Source of the DNA: Microbulbifer bruguierae
Lineage (GTDB): Bacteria > Pseudomonadota > Gammaproteobacteria > Pseudomonadales > Cellvibrionaceae
DNA length: 64,000 bases
Direction of reading: 5' to 3'
Assembly (NCBI RefSeq): GCF_029869925.1
Contig: NZ_CP118605.1
Coordinates: 4,120,001-4,184,000, forward strand
Positions 1-8,879 of this stretch are shown in pieces. Made by a program: the position numbers and the translations under genes. Position 1 is the first letter of the stretch; every line of letters begins with the position of its first letter. The notes below the pieces were generated by a model that was not told the DNA's origin, made no database searches, and worked only from the letters and a program-made list of their open reading frames with translations.

Positions 1-1218
1 CGACGCTTCCGGGAAATGACCGGTTCGGATATAGGCATATTGTCCGCTGTTCGCGCGGAGGCGCCCCCGGAGCCAGACGCTCGCTATCTCGGCAACTGGC
101 GGCGGGATGTGCTGGCGCTGACTTCCCGCGAGCGCACCTTGCCGCTGTTGAATCGGTTGGCTGCGGAGATGGGCGAACTCGCTGGCCTGAAACACGCGCG
201 GGCATTCGAATTCGATAACCGCCAGTTTGATATCCGGACCATGAGTGTGGATGTGGACGAGGACGGGGCTCAGTTTGTGTTTGTGGAGGATGTCTCCAGT
301 CAGGTATCGCACATCGAAGAATCCGTGCAGTTATTGTTGCTGTTTTCGGTCCTGGGAGCGCTGATCTTCAGTGCCGCGGTGGCTGGTGCATTGTGGCGAC
401 CGATCGTGCGCCTGCGGCGCCTGGCAGAGGCCCTGCCACTGCTGACCAACGGTCGCTTCAGCGATGCCCGCCAGTTGATCCGCCCGGTGCACAAGCCGCT
501 GGATCGATACGATGAGCTGGACGTACTGGACAACACCGGGCTGACCGTATGTGACCAGCTGGAAGATATGAACGATATGGTGAGCCGCAAGACTGCACAG
601 CTGGAGCGGATCGCCATGCACGACAGTCTCACCGGGCTGGACAATCGCTACAGTCTGCTCGAGCAGCTGGAGTTTTATCTGGAGTTATGCCGCTATCAGC
701 CTGCGTCGGTGAGCGAACGGGGCTATCTGTTTTTTATTGATCTGGATGACTTCAAGCAGGTCAACGACAGCCTCGGACACCAGGGGGGGGATGAGCTGTT
801 GTGTGTGATCGCCCGGCGTTTACTTAGCGCCATGCGCTGCGGCGATATTGTCGCGCGCCTTGGTGGCGACGAATTCTGTGTGTTCGTGCGGGATCTCAAG
901 GACCCCGATGCTTACCGCATACTGGCGGAAAAAATGCTCAATACGGTGGCGCAGCCGGTGAAAATCGACGAGCACCTGGTGTCTGTGACCATGAGTGTGG
1001 GGGTTGTGGCCGTCAATGAGCAGGGAGATACCCTGGAAGCCATCTTGCAGAAGGCGGATATGGCGATGTACCACGCCAAGCGTCACGGTAAAAATAAATT
1101 CCAGCTGTATACGGATTCCCTGCCACCGCTTTCCACCGCCGACAGTGCTTCTTCAGACCCCGCAAACACCAGGAAGAAGGGTCCGCCGCTACCGCTGGAG
1201 CTGGTCAAACCCCGCTAG
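1..1218 (+). CDS. Membrane-bound diguanylate cyclase (GGDEF), 5' end outside window
   Basis: This is probably a c-di-GMP synthase. The reading frame is open from base 1, so the gene starts upstream and the ATG at 16 is probably internal. What is visible is the end of an extracytoplasmic sensor domain, one hydrophobic helix (about 331-395) and a HAMP-like linker. A C-terminal GGDEF domain follows. The catalytic GGDEF is exact (862-876), and the RxxD product-inhibition site (RCGD, 835-846) lies five residues upstream, so both activity and feedback inhibition look intact. No EAL or HD-GYP domain follows; the tail is short, Ser/Pro-rich and probably disordered. The signal sensed cannot be told from this fragment. 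Confidence 0.88.
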   Translation, partial: RRFREMTGSDIGILSAVRAEAPPEPDARYLGNWRRDVLALTSRERTLPLLNRLAAEMGELAGLKHARAFEFDNRQFDIRTMSVDVDEDGAQFVFVEDVSSQVSHIEESVQLLLLFSVLGALIFSAAVAGALWRPIVRLRRLAEALPLLTNGRFSDARQLIRPVHKPLDRYDELDVLDNTGLTVCDQLEDMNDMVSRKTAQLERIAMHDSLTGLDNRYSLLEQLEFYLELCRYQPASVSERGYLFFIDLDDFKQVNDSLGHQGGDELLCVIARRLLSAMRCGDIVARLGGDEFCVFVRDLKDPDAYRILAEKMLNTVAQPVKIDEHLVSVTMSVGVVAVNEQGDTLEAILQKADMAMYHAKRHGKNKFQLYTDSLPPLSTADSASSDPANTRKKGPPLPLELVKPR

Positions 1219-1438
1219 CCTGAGTCTCTGCTAACCTTGGTGGCACCAGCCCGCAAAAGAAAAGAACTGGCGCGTCTTATTCCTGCCGTTCTCGCCCAGA
1301 CCTCCGCCCGCCCAGGTGCTGGTCTATGTTTTAAGTAACCCTTTTGTTTTGTTCCCGGCCGCCACTGATGTCACGGTGACGCTAGTGGAGCTGAATACTT
1401 GATCAACGGAAAGAGAGCGTCGAGGCACAAGCCCCGGC

Positions 1439-1744
1439 GTGGAGCGGTTAACCATTCGCACAATGGCGAGCAAAATTTTTACGACGAACGATCAGCTGCT
1501 TGGCAGCTATTTACGAAATCTTCTGGAGTCTGCGGGCTGTTCCGTGTTGACCCAGAAAATTCGTGCGGAAGCGACTGAAAAAAGGCACGGTGACGAACCG
1601 GAAAGCGAAGTGCGGGAATGGTCTGGTCAGAAAATCGAAATCGAGCTGGCCTGGAACTCCGAGCTGTGGCTGATTCGGGACTCGGATCTGGCCAAAGCCC
1701 GGCAGCTGCTGGAGCAGGAGCTGCGGCAGGCACTTCCCGGATAA
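1439..1744 (+). CDS. Small hypothetical protein (DUF2007-like)
   Basis: This is a 101-residue soluble protein with no signal peptide or membrane segment. Its layout is like that of the small 'putative signal transducing' DUF2007 proteins: an N-terminal beta strand, a helix with LLESAG, a central strand, then a strand ELWLIRDSD followed by a helix AKARQLLEQ. The family assignment is by eye and only moderately sure. The start is uncertain: a GTG at 1439 gives 101 residues and the ATG at 1463 gives 93 (MASKIF). Neither has a clear ribosome binding site. It stands alone, 220 bases after the GGDEF gene and convergent with argS. Confidence 0.6.
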   Translation: MERLTIRTMASKIFTTNDQLLGSYLRNLLESAGCSVLTQKIRAEATEKRHGDEPESEVREWSGQKIEIELAWNSELWLIRDSDLAKARQLLEQELRQALPG

Positions 1745-1810
1745 TGCCGGAAAGCGCCGATCGTTAAGCTATATTCGATAACCTGCTAATTCTGCGTTTG
1801 CAGATGGCTT

Positions 1811-3547
1811 TTACATCTGCTCCAGTACTTCAATACCCAGCAGGCCTAGGCCGGTAGCCAAAGTGCGGGCCACCAGGTCACACAGCTGCAGTCGGCTCAG
1901 CTTATCTTCTTCCGAGACTCCCTCTTTCAATACCGGACAGGCTTCGTAGAAGCCCATGTAGGCGCTGGCCAGTTCGTACAGGTAAGTACACAGAACATGA
2001 GGGAAGGTGTCTTTGGTCACCTGATCCAGCACTTCGCCAAACTGATTCAATTTGATCGCGAGGGCACGCTCAGCATCGGTACCGAGTTGGATCGCTCCGG
2101 TCAGTGCTGACGGCTCCATGCCGGCACGGCGGAAAATACTGCGAACGCGGGTGTAGGCGTACTGCAGGTAAGGTGCCGTGTTGCCCTCAAATGCCAGCAT
2201 GGACTCCCAGTTGAACACATAGTCGTTAGTGCGGGTTTTGCTGAGGTCGGCGTATTTCACCGCACCAATGCCTACTACGCGGCCGATTTCCGCCTGCTGT
2301 TCAGCACTCAACTCCGGGTTCTTTGCCGCTACCAGTGCGGTGGCGCGTTCAACGGCCTCGTCCAACAGGGCTGCCAGTTTCACAGTACCGCCGCTGCGGG
2401 TTTTGAACGGCTTGCCGTCGTCGCCCATCATGGTGCCAAAGGCGCAGTGCTCGAGGGTCTGGTCGTCGGCGATATAGCCGGCTTTGCGGGCTACGGTGAA
2501 TGCCTGTTGCAGGTGCAGCGACTGGCGCGCGTCGACAACATACAGAATACGGTCGGCTTTCAGTACGTTGGCGCGATAGCGGATCGCGGCCAGGTCGGTA
2601 GTGGCGTAGAGGTAGCCGCCGCCTCGTTTCTGGATGATCACGACACTGGGGTTGCCTTCCTTGTCCGCCATTTCCGGCAGGAAGGCGACAATTGCGCCCT
2701 GGTCTTCTACCGCGATCCCGCGGTCCATCAGGTCTTTCACCAGTACCGGCAGGTCGTCGTTGTACTGGCTCTCAGCGTACACATCCTTGCGCTGCAGGGT
2801 GACGTCCAGCTTTTCGTAGATTTCCTCGGCGTGACTGATGGAAATGTCGATAAAACGCTGCCACAGCTTCAGGCAGTCTGCATCGCCTCCCTGCAGTTTC
2901 ACTACGTATTCGCGGGCGCGGTCGGCGAAGCCTTCTTCCTCGTCGAAGCGGACTTTGGCTTCACGGTAGAACACTTCCAGATCCGCCAGCGCCACCTCAG
3001 CATCCTGATTTTCCATCTGATCCGCCAGGTGTGCGAGCAGCATGCCGAACTGGGTGCCCCAGTCGCCCATATGGTTCTGACGAATCACCTTGTGGCCCTG
3101 GAACTCCAGCAGGCGGGCGAGGGCGTCGCCGATGATGGTGGTGCGCAGGTGGCCCACGTGCATTTCTTTGGCGAGGTTGGGGTGGGAGTAGTCCAGCACC
3201 GCGGTCTGGGGCTCGGCCACTTTGGCGATATTCAGGCGCTCGTCGGTGCGGGAGGCGGCGAGGGTGCCCGCCAGCCAGGTATCACTCAGGTGGATGTTGA
3301 TAAAGCCGGGACCGGCGATCTCGACTTTCTCGATCATCGGCCGCTCGCCCAGATTGTCGACGATCTTCGCCGCCAGCTCGCGGGGATTGGTTCCCACCTT
3401 CTTGGCTGCGGCCATAGCGCCATTGGCCTGGTAGTCACCAAAGCCGGCCTTCTTGGCAGGTGCCACCGCCGGGCTGCACTCGGCGGGGATACCCGCGGCG
3501 GTCATGGCGGTCTGGAAGATGTCGTTGAGCTGCTGGCGAATGTTCAT
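1811..3547 (-). CDS. argS: Arginyl-tRNA synthetase
   Basis: This class I aminoacyl-tRNA synthetase charges tRNA-Arg in the cytoplasm. The 578-residue length matches the bacterial family. The N-terminal Add-1 domain is followed by the HIGH signature as HVGH at residues 130-133. The second signature is the ArgRS-type variant PFKTRSGG rather than a canonical KMSKS. The C-terminal anticodon-binding domain ends the protein. The start chosen is the ATG at 3547 (MNIRQQL), the family's usual N-terminus, rather than an in-frame ATG four codons upstream. It is divergent from sbcB and appears monocistronic. Confidence 0.96.
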   Translation of the reverse strand: MNIRQQLNDIFQTAMTAAGIPAECSPAVAPAKKAGFGDYQANGAMAAAKKVGTNPRELAAKIVDNLGERPMIEKVEIAGPGFINIHLSDTWLAGTLAASRTDERLNIAKVAEPQTAVLDYSHPNLAKEMHVGHLRTTIIGDALARLLEFQGHKVIRQNHMGDWGTQFGMLLAHLADQMENQDAEVALADLEVFYREAKVRFDEEEGFADRAREYVVKLQGGDADCLKLWQRFIDISISHAEEIYEKLDVTLQRKDVYAESQYNDDLPVLVKDLMDRGIAVEDQGAIVAFLPEMADKEGNPSVVIIQKRGGGYLYATTDLAAIRYRANVLKADRILYVVDARQSLHLQQAFTVARKAGYIADDQTLEHCAFGTMMGDDGKPFKTRSGGTVKLAALLDEAVERATALVAAKNPELSAEQQAEIGRVVGIGAVKYADLSKTRTNDYVFNWESMLAFEGNTAPYLQYAYTRVRSIFRRAGMEPSALTGAIQLGTDAERALAIKLNQFGEVLDQVTKDTFPHVLCTYLYELASAYMGFYEACPVLKEGVSEEDKLSRLQLCDLVARTLATGLGLLGIEVLEQM

Positions 3548-3716
3548 AGGTGAGCGCAATCCGGATTGGAAGTCTTGGACAATATAGAAGAAGGCGGGAT
3601 TTTAATGGGCGGTGGGGGCTTTGCAACCGGTGTTCGGACAGAAGGTGCGCCAGTTGGGTTACCATGGCGGCTTTCTCGAATTGACTTTTTCGAATTGCAA
3701 GGGGGCGTGGCGAAGC

Positions 3717-5153
3717 ATGGGGAGCACACTTTACTGGCACGATTACGAGACCTGGGGGGTGGATCCCGGTGCAGACAAGCCCTCCCAGTTTGCCGGTATC
3801 CGCACCGACGAAGACCTCAATATCGTCGGTGAACCACTGATGATCTATGCCAGGCCCGCGAGCGACTGCCTGCCGCAACCAATGGCGGCGCTGGTGACCG
3901 GGCTGGCACCGCAGAAAGCCTTTGCCGAAGGTTTGCCGGAAATTGAATTTATCCGCCGTATCCTCGATGAGCTGGGGGCGCCCGGTACCTGTGGTGTGGG
4001 CTACAACAGTCTGCGTTTTGACGACGAGGTCACCCGCCACACACTCTACCGCAACCTGCTGGATCCGTATGAACGGGAATGGCGTTCGGGCAACAGCCGC
4101 TGGGACATCATCGATATGGTACGTCTCACCTACGCACTGCGCCCAGAGGGTATCGTTTGGCCCGAGCGCGAAGTTGCGGACGGGGTGCGGGTGCCGTCCT
4201 TCCGTCTGGAGGAGCTCACCGCGGCTAATGGTATCAGCCACGAGGGCGCCCACGACGCGCTTTCGGACGTGCGCGCGACCATCGACATGGCGCGGCTGAT
4301 CCGCGACCGCCAGCCGCGTCTCTACGACTACGTTTTCAATCTGCGCCGCAAGCAGGAAGTGGCGAAACTGTTGAATCCTCGCGAGCGCAAGGCGCTGCTG
4401 CATGTGTCCGGCAAGGTACCCGCAAGTCAGGGACACCTCACCTATGTGCTGCCGCTGGCGATGCACCCGGTAAACCGCAACGCGGTCATCTGTGTAAACC
4501 TCGGCATGGACCCGCAGCCCATTCTCGACCTGGATGCGGATAACCTGCGCGAACGCCTCTACACCGCTCGCGACAAGCTGGGTGAGGGTGAACTGCCCGC
4601 AGGACTCAAGCTTATCCACCTGAACCGCTGCCCGGTGCTGGCACCGGCCAATATGCTTTCGGACCAGCGCGCCGCAGAGCTCGGCATCGATAAGGCTGCC
4701 TGCGAGGCCAACTGGCAGGTGCTTCGTGAGCTGGACCTGACAGAAAAACTGCATCGGGTATTTCTTGACGGTGAATTTCCGGCAAAAGATGTCGAGGCGC
4801 GCCTCTACGACGGCTTTATGAACGATGCCGATCGCGATCTCTGCCGACAGTTGCACAACGCCCTGGCCAGTCGCGGCCCGGAGGCGCTGGCGGGGCAGGT
4901 GACATTTACCGATTCACGCCTGCCGGAACTACTCTTTCGCCTGCGGGCGCGGAACTTCCCCGAGACTCTGAATGACGAGGAACGGGAGCGCTGGGAGGAG
5001 TGGCGCTATCAGCGACTGACCGACCCGGCATTTGGCGCCAGTATTACCATGGAAGCCTATTATGAGGAGCTGGCGCGGTTGCGTGAGGCGTTCCCGGAGC
5101 GCGGCGACCTGCTGGATCAGCTGGAGGCCTGGGGGGACGCGTTGATGGCGTGA
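3717..5153 (+). CDS. sbcB: Exodeoxyribonuclease I
   Basis: This is a 3'-5' single-strand DNA exonuclease used in recombination and mismatch repair. The 478-residue protein is close to E. coli ExoI (475). The DEDD catalytic residues are visible: DYET at 9-12 near the N-terminus, and H179 and D184 in the ExoIII motif (HDALSD). The SH3-like and C-terminal helical regions follow. An in-frame ATG at 3612 exists, but the ATG at 3717 gives the expected N-terminus (GSTLYWHDYETWG) and has a G-rich AAGGGGG stretch upstream, so it is preferred. It is divergent from argS and about 170 bases upstream of pyrB. Confidence 0.95.
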   Translation: MGSTLYWHDYETWGVDPGADKPSQFAGIRTDEDLNIVGEPLMIYARPASDCLPQPMAALVTGLAPQKAFAEGLPEIEFIRRILDELGAPGTCGVGYNSLRFDDEVTRHTLYRNLLDPYEREWRSGNSRWDIIDMVRLTYALRPEGIVWPEREVADGVRVPSFRLEELTAANGISHEGAHDALSDVRATIDMARLIRDRQPRLYDYVFNLRRKQEVAKLLNPRERKALLHVSGKVPASQGHLTYVLPLAMHPVNRNAVICVNLGMDPQPILDLDADNLRERLYTARDKLGEGELPAGLKLIHLNRCPVLAPANMLSDQRAAELGIDKAACEANWQVLRELDLTEKLHRVFLDGEFPAKDVEARLYDGFMNDADRDLCRQLHNALASRGPEALAGQVTFTDSRLPELLFRLRARNFPETLNDEERERWEEWRYQRLTDPAFGASITMEAYYEELARLREAFPERGDLLDQLEAWGDALMA

Positions 5154-5326
5154 GCCGCAGAAGCGTTCGCGGTGCGTGTGCGAGTCAGGCTTTGCTGGGT
5201 GCGCGGTGTTTTTACCCAGCAAAGCCGATCCCCCCGCAAAGTGTCTCTGTTCCGGAGGCGGGCTCGCGCGTAGAATACGCGCCCGGTAAAGCAGCCGGTG
5301 ATCCCGGCCCAGATAGTGGAGAAACA

Positions 5327-6343
5327 ATGGACTTTATCGGCGCCAATATTCTTTCCGTAAGCCAATTCGAACGCGGCGACATCGACCGCATCTTTTCCGT
5401 TGCAGACACCATGGTTCCCTACGCCCGCCGGGAAAAAGTTACCCGGGTTCTCGAGGGCGCAATCCTCGGCAATATGTTTTTCGAACCAAGCACCCGCACC
5501 CGGGTGAGCTTTGGTTGTGCCTTCAACCTGCTCGGCGGCACAGTGCGCGAGACGGTTGGCGTATCTGCCAGCTCGCTGGCCAAGGGCGAATCCCTGTATG
5601 ACACCGCACGTGTACTTTCCGGATACTCCGATGTGATCTGCATGCGTCACCCTCAAGCCGGTTCCGTGGCGGAGTTTGCGGAGGCGAGCCGGGTGCCGGT
5701 AGTGAATGGTGGTGACGGCGCCAACGAGCACCCGACCCAGGCGTTGCTCGACCTTTACACCATCCGTAAGGAGCTGGAAGGCAAGGGCGGTTCGCTCGAC
5801 AATTTCCGCATCGCCATGATCGGTGACCTTAAGCATGGCCGCACCGTGCACTCCCTGTGCAAGTTACTGTGTTTATTCAAAAACGTGCAATTGGTCCTGG
5901 TATCGCCGGGGGAGCTGGCCATGCCGGAGATGGTGGTGGAGAAGCTGCGAGAGGCGGGGCACCAGGTGACGATTACCGATCAACTGGAGCCGTCGATCAA
6001 ACATGTGGATATCGTCTATTCCACGCGTATCCAGGAAGAGCGTTTTGAATCCCAGGCGGACGCCGACCGTTACCGCGGCCGCTTCCGCCTCAACCGGGAT
6101 ATTTTCACCCGCCACGCGGAACCCAATACGGTGATCATGCACCCCCTGCCCCGGGACTCCCGTGCGGAGGCGAACGAACTGGACTCGGATCTGAATGAGC
6201 ATCCGAGCCTGGCGATTTTCCGCCAGACGGACAACGGACTTCTGGTGAGGATGGCCTTGTTTGCCATGCTGCTGGGAGTGGATGAGCGGGTGGACCAGTA
6301 CGCGCGGCCGATTACCTGGCAAACGCGGCGCAACGAAATCTGA
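5327..6343 (+). CDS. pyrB: Aspartate carbamoyltransferase catalytic chain
   Basis: It joins carbamoyl phosphate and aspartate in the first committed step of pyrimidine synthesis. The 338-residue protein shows the carbamoyl-phosphate loop (STRTR, residues 55-59), the 80s-loop lysine (K86), HPTQ (135-138) and the C-terminal HPLPR motif. The ATG at 5327 is used because it follows AGTGGAG and gives MDFIGANILS; the longer frame upstream is unlikely to be translated. No pyrI (regulatory chain) or pyrC lies next to it, so this enzyme either works without a regulatory subunit or is served from elsewhere. A REP-like palindrome and a terminator follow. Confidence 0.93.
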   Translation: MDFIGANILSVSQFERGDIDRIFSVADTMVPYARREKVTRVLEGAILGNMFFEPSTRTRVSFGCAFNLLGGTVRETVGVSASSLAKGESLYDTARVLSGYSDVICMRHPQAGSVAEFAEASRVPVVNGGDGANEHPTQALLDLYTIRKELEGKGGSLDNFRIAMIGDLKHGRTVHSLCKLLCLFKNVQLVLVSPGELAMPEMVVEKLREAGHQVTITDQLEPSIKHVDIVYSTRIQEERFESQADADRYRGRFRLNRDIFTRHAEPNTVIMHPLPRDSRAEANELDSDLNEHPSLAIFRQTDNGLLVRMALFAMLLGVDERVDQYARPITWQTRRNEI

Positions 6344-6351
6344 AACTCTCC

Positions 6352-6419
6352 TGTAGGAGCCTGCCTGCAAGCGAACCATTCAAGGCTCCGGACTGTTCGC
6401 CGGCAGGCCGGCTCCTACA
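6352..6419. repeat. REP-like inverted repeat
   Basis: The 68-bp element begins TGTAGGAGCCTGCCTGC and ends with its near inverse, GGCCGGCTCCTACA. The arms are about 24 bp and the spacer is about 18 bp. A second copy lies at 13916-13984 with a related spacer, so this is a dispersed family and not just a terminator. It lies directly after pyrB and could form a strong RNA hairpin that limits read-through or 3' decay. Confidence 0.8.
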
Positions 6420-6440
6420 AAGGTGGGTTATTCGGGCGAT

Positions 6441-6470
6441 AAAAAAACCGGCAAATTGCCGGTTTTTTTC
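6441..6470. terminator. Bidirectional intrinsic terminator between pyrB and the aminotransferase
   Basis: A run of seven A, the stem ACCGGC/GCCGGT and a run of seven T form a symmetric hairpin flanked by A and T tracts. It would terminate transcription of pyrB (plus) and of the convergent aminotransferase gene (minus). Confidence 0.9.
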
Positions 6471-6503
6471 GTTTCTTTTTTTCGTTTCTGGAGCAGCGAA
6501 AAA

Positions 6504-7778
6504 TCAGGCCGCTTCCAGTGCCTTGCGCACACTGGCCAGTTTCACACACAACACAAAAATCGACATCGCAGTGTCCAGCTCTTCCAGCGGCGGGAAGCTG
6601 GGGGCGATGCGGATGTTGGTGTTTTCCGGGTCCTTGCCATAGGGGAAGGTGGCGCCGGCAGGGGTGAGCTTTACGCCGGCTTCCGCCGACAGGCGAATCA
6701 CTTCCTGGGCACAATCGGGGCGGGTGTTGAAGGAGACAAAGTAGCCGCCCTTCGGGGTTTCCCATTCGCCCAGGTCGGAATCCACAAAGTTCTTGTCCAG
6801 ATGCTCCAGTACACAGGCAAATTTCGGACGCAGGATTTCCGCGTGTTTTTCCATATGCTCCTTCAGCTGGGAAAGCTCCGGGAACAGACGCACATGACGC
6901 AGCTGATTGACCTTGTCCGGGCCGATGGTCATGGCGGACATCTGTTTTTTCAGGGACGCCAGGTTGGCGGGGCTGGCACTGACGAAAGCAACACCGGCAC
7001 CGGCGTGGGTCACCTTGGAAGTGGAAGCGAACTGCAATACGGAATCTGCGGTGTCGTTACCCAGCGCCGCTTCACGGATGTTCGGCAGTTTTACCTGGTG
7101 GTCCAGATCGTGGATGGCGTAGGCGTTGTCCCAGAAAATGCGGAAGCCGGGATTGGCGATTTTGGCCAGCTGCGCGAGGCGGTCGACGGTATCGGCATCG
7201 TAGGTGACGCCGGTGGGGTTGGAGAATTTGGGGACGCACCAGAGACCGATGATCTGGTCGTCTTCGCGGATTTTCTGTTCCAGCACGTCCATGTCCGGAC
7301 CGGTGGCGGTCATCGGCACTGTCTCCATGGCGATACCGAGCTGTTCGCAGATGGAGAAGTGGCGGTCGTAGCCGGGCACCGGACACAGGAACTTCGGTGC
7401 GCTCATGTCTTTCCATGGCTGGTTGCCGGCAAAGCCGAACAGGTAGCCGGTGAGCACCGCGTGGTACATCAGGGTCAGGGAGCTGCTGCCGCCGGCGAGT
7501 ACTTCGTCGTGCGGTACCTGCAGAATATCGGCGCCCAGTTCGCGCGCGGCGAGGATGCCTTCGAGGCCACCGTAGTTACGGGTGTCGGTGCCGTCCGGGG
7601 CGCGGTAGTCGCCGTTGAGAATTCCGTCCAGTTCATCGGAGAGGGCCAGCTGGTCCGCAGACGGCTTACCGCGGGTCAGGTCCAGGCTCAGGTTGTGCTG
7701 GCAAATGCGCTGGTATTGCTGTTCCAGTTCCTTTTCCCACTGTTGCAGCTGGTCGCGTTGGGCGGTTTCGATACGCAC
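6504..7778 (-). CDS. PLP-dependent aminotransferase, aspartate-aminotransferase-like (class Ic / PF12897 type)
   Basis: This 424-residue fold-type I aminotransferase resembles the MocR-related aspartate aminotransferase family (PF12897), which is distinct from AspC. The PLP lysine is K255 in STSK. NPTG (187-190), D217 with Y220 (WDNAY) and a C-terminal substrate arginine in IRIAP complete the active site. Family members transfer amino groups between aspartate or a similar amino acid and 2-oxoglutarate; the exact substrate is not readable here. It stands alone, closed by the bidirectional terminator at 6441-6470. The start is an ATG at 7778 preceded by GAGGAG on the minus strand. Confidence 0.88.
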   Translation of the reverse strand: MRIETAQRDQLQQWEKELEQQYQRICQHNLSLDLTRGKPSADQLALSDELDGILNGDYRAPDGTDTRNYGGLEGILAARELGADILQVPHDEVLAGGSSSLTLMYHAVLTGYLFGFAGNQPWKDMSAPKFLCPVPGYDRHFSICEQLGIAMETVPMTATGPDMDVLEQKIREDDQIIGLWCVPKFSNPTGVTYDADTVDRLAQLAKIANPGFRIFWDNAYAIHDLDHQVKLPNIREAALGNDTADSVLQFASTSKVTHAGAGVAFVSASPANLASLKKQMSAMTIGPDKVNQLRHVRLFPELSQLKEHMEKHAEILRPKFACVLEHLDKNFVDSDLGEWETPKGGYFVSFNTRPDCAQEVIRLSAEAGVKLTPAGATFPYGKDPENTNIRIAPSFPPLEELDTAMSIFVLCVKLASVRKALEAA

Positions 7779-7984
7779 GGAAACTCCTCATCGGTTGACG
7801 GGTAAATGGCGGTTGAACTCGGGGACGGGAGCTTATCAGCAGCCGTGGGGTGCGTCATGTTTTCTGTGGCTTTTTTGGCAAAAATCCCACGAAAAATAGG
7901 GGTTTTGGCGGAAAATTTGTTGCAGTTGAAACTGACTGTGCCGTGATTCGCTGGATGAGATATCCCGGGAGGTCGGTGCAGGGA

Positions 7985-8842
7985 TCAGTGGGGCTCTGCC
8001 GCCAAGATACGGAAGTCCGCCGCGTATTCCCGCAGGGTGGTCTTAAGGTGCTCTCGCTGTGCGGGCGTTGAGCTTTCAAGTATCTCACCGGCGAGGGTTC
8101 TGGCCTGGTCGCGCAGCTGCTCCTGCATTTGGCGGTAGTCGTCGGGCCACAGGGTCTGCGGGTTGGTCAACATTTCCCGCAGCTGTTTTTCATAGCCCGC
8201 AGGTTTGTTGCGCAAGGTCTGGATGAACGCATCGGTCCACAGGGTGCGCTGGGCGTCACGGCGCTTGGGATCGAAAGCGGTGGTGGCCACCTGATGGTCG
8301 ATCATCGCATCCTGAGCCGGGGTAAGGTCGCCGAGCCAGCGTTCTGCCTGTTTACGGATTTCCTTTTCCCGCTTGCGTTGGGATTTTTCCCATTTCTCCA
8401 GCGACTCCTCGCGCTCTTCGCGGGCATTTTCTGCCAGCTGGTCAATCTGCTTGTCGTCGAGCTGTATCAGTATCGGCAGTAGCAGGTCCACCAGCATTCC
8501 CAGAGATGCTTGCACGAAGCCATTAACTTGCTGCTCTACTTCTTTCAAGTGTTCCGGGCTGTTGTCCGGGTTGTCTACCTGCGCGGCCAGTTGCTCGAAC
8601 TGGTCTGCGTAGCGCGGCAGCTGGGTCTGGCGGTGCCAGCGATGGAATTCATCGACCCGCTGGGACAGCAGGTCTTTCTGCGCGCCTTTCAGGTCGAGAT
8701 ATTTGTTGAGGGTTCGGTCCATCCACCAGTCGAGGTGGTCGTACACCAGGCGTACGCTGGAGCAGCCGCCGAGCAATAAAATGAGCGACAGCAGAATACT
8801 GGCGGTGCGCAGGGCGGGCTGGTGAAGTATCGCGGTAGTCAT
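7985..8842 (-). CDS. Outer-membrane-type lipoprotein, DUF6279-like
   Basis: This 285-residue protein has an N-terminal hydrophobic segment and a lipobox (LLGGC, Cys at about 27), so it should be a lipidated, periplasm-facing protein. The mature part starts SSVRLVYDHLDWW and is otherwise helical, charged and coiled-coil-like (around 120-170, rich in EK/RE pairs). The conserved start and helix content match the uncharacterised DUF6279 lipoproteins by eye. Residue +2 after the Cys is Ser, which fits outer-membrane sorting. Function is unknown. It lies 37 bases downstream of the substrate-binding/OmpA gene on the same strand, so the two may be co-transcribed. Confidence 0.75.
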   Translation of the reverse strand: MTTAILHQPALRTASILLSLILLLGGCSSVRLVYDHLDWWMDRTLNKYLDLKGAQKDLLSQRVDEFHRWHRQTQLPRYADQFEQLAAQVDNPDNSPEHLKEVEQQVNGFVQASLGMLVDLLLPILIQLDDKQIDQLAENAREEREESLEKWEKSQRKREKEIRKQAERWLGDLTPAQDAMIDHQVATTAFDPKRRDAQRTLWTDAFIQTLRNKPAGYEKQLREMLTNPQTLWPDDYRQMQEQLRDQARTLAGEILESSTPAQREHLKTTLREYAADFRILAAEPH

Positions 8843-8879
8843 GACGGTAAATATAGTTGGTTACCGTCAAGGCTTGCTA

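Noticed and set aside
6423..7805. 460-codon plus-strand frame
   Set aside because: It is a shadow of the aminotransferase gene on the other strand, rich in Gly/Val/His/Gln in the way of reverse translations.
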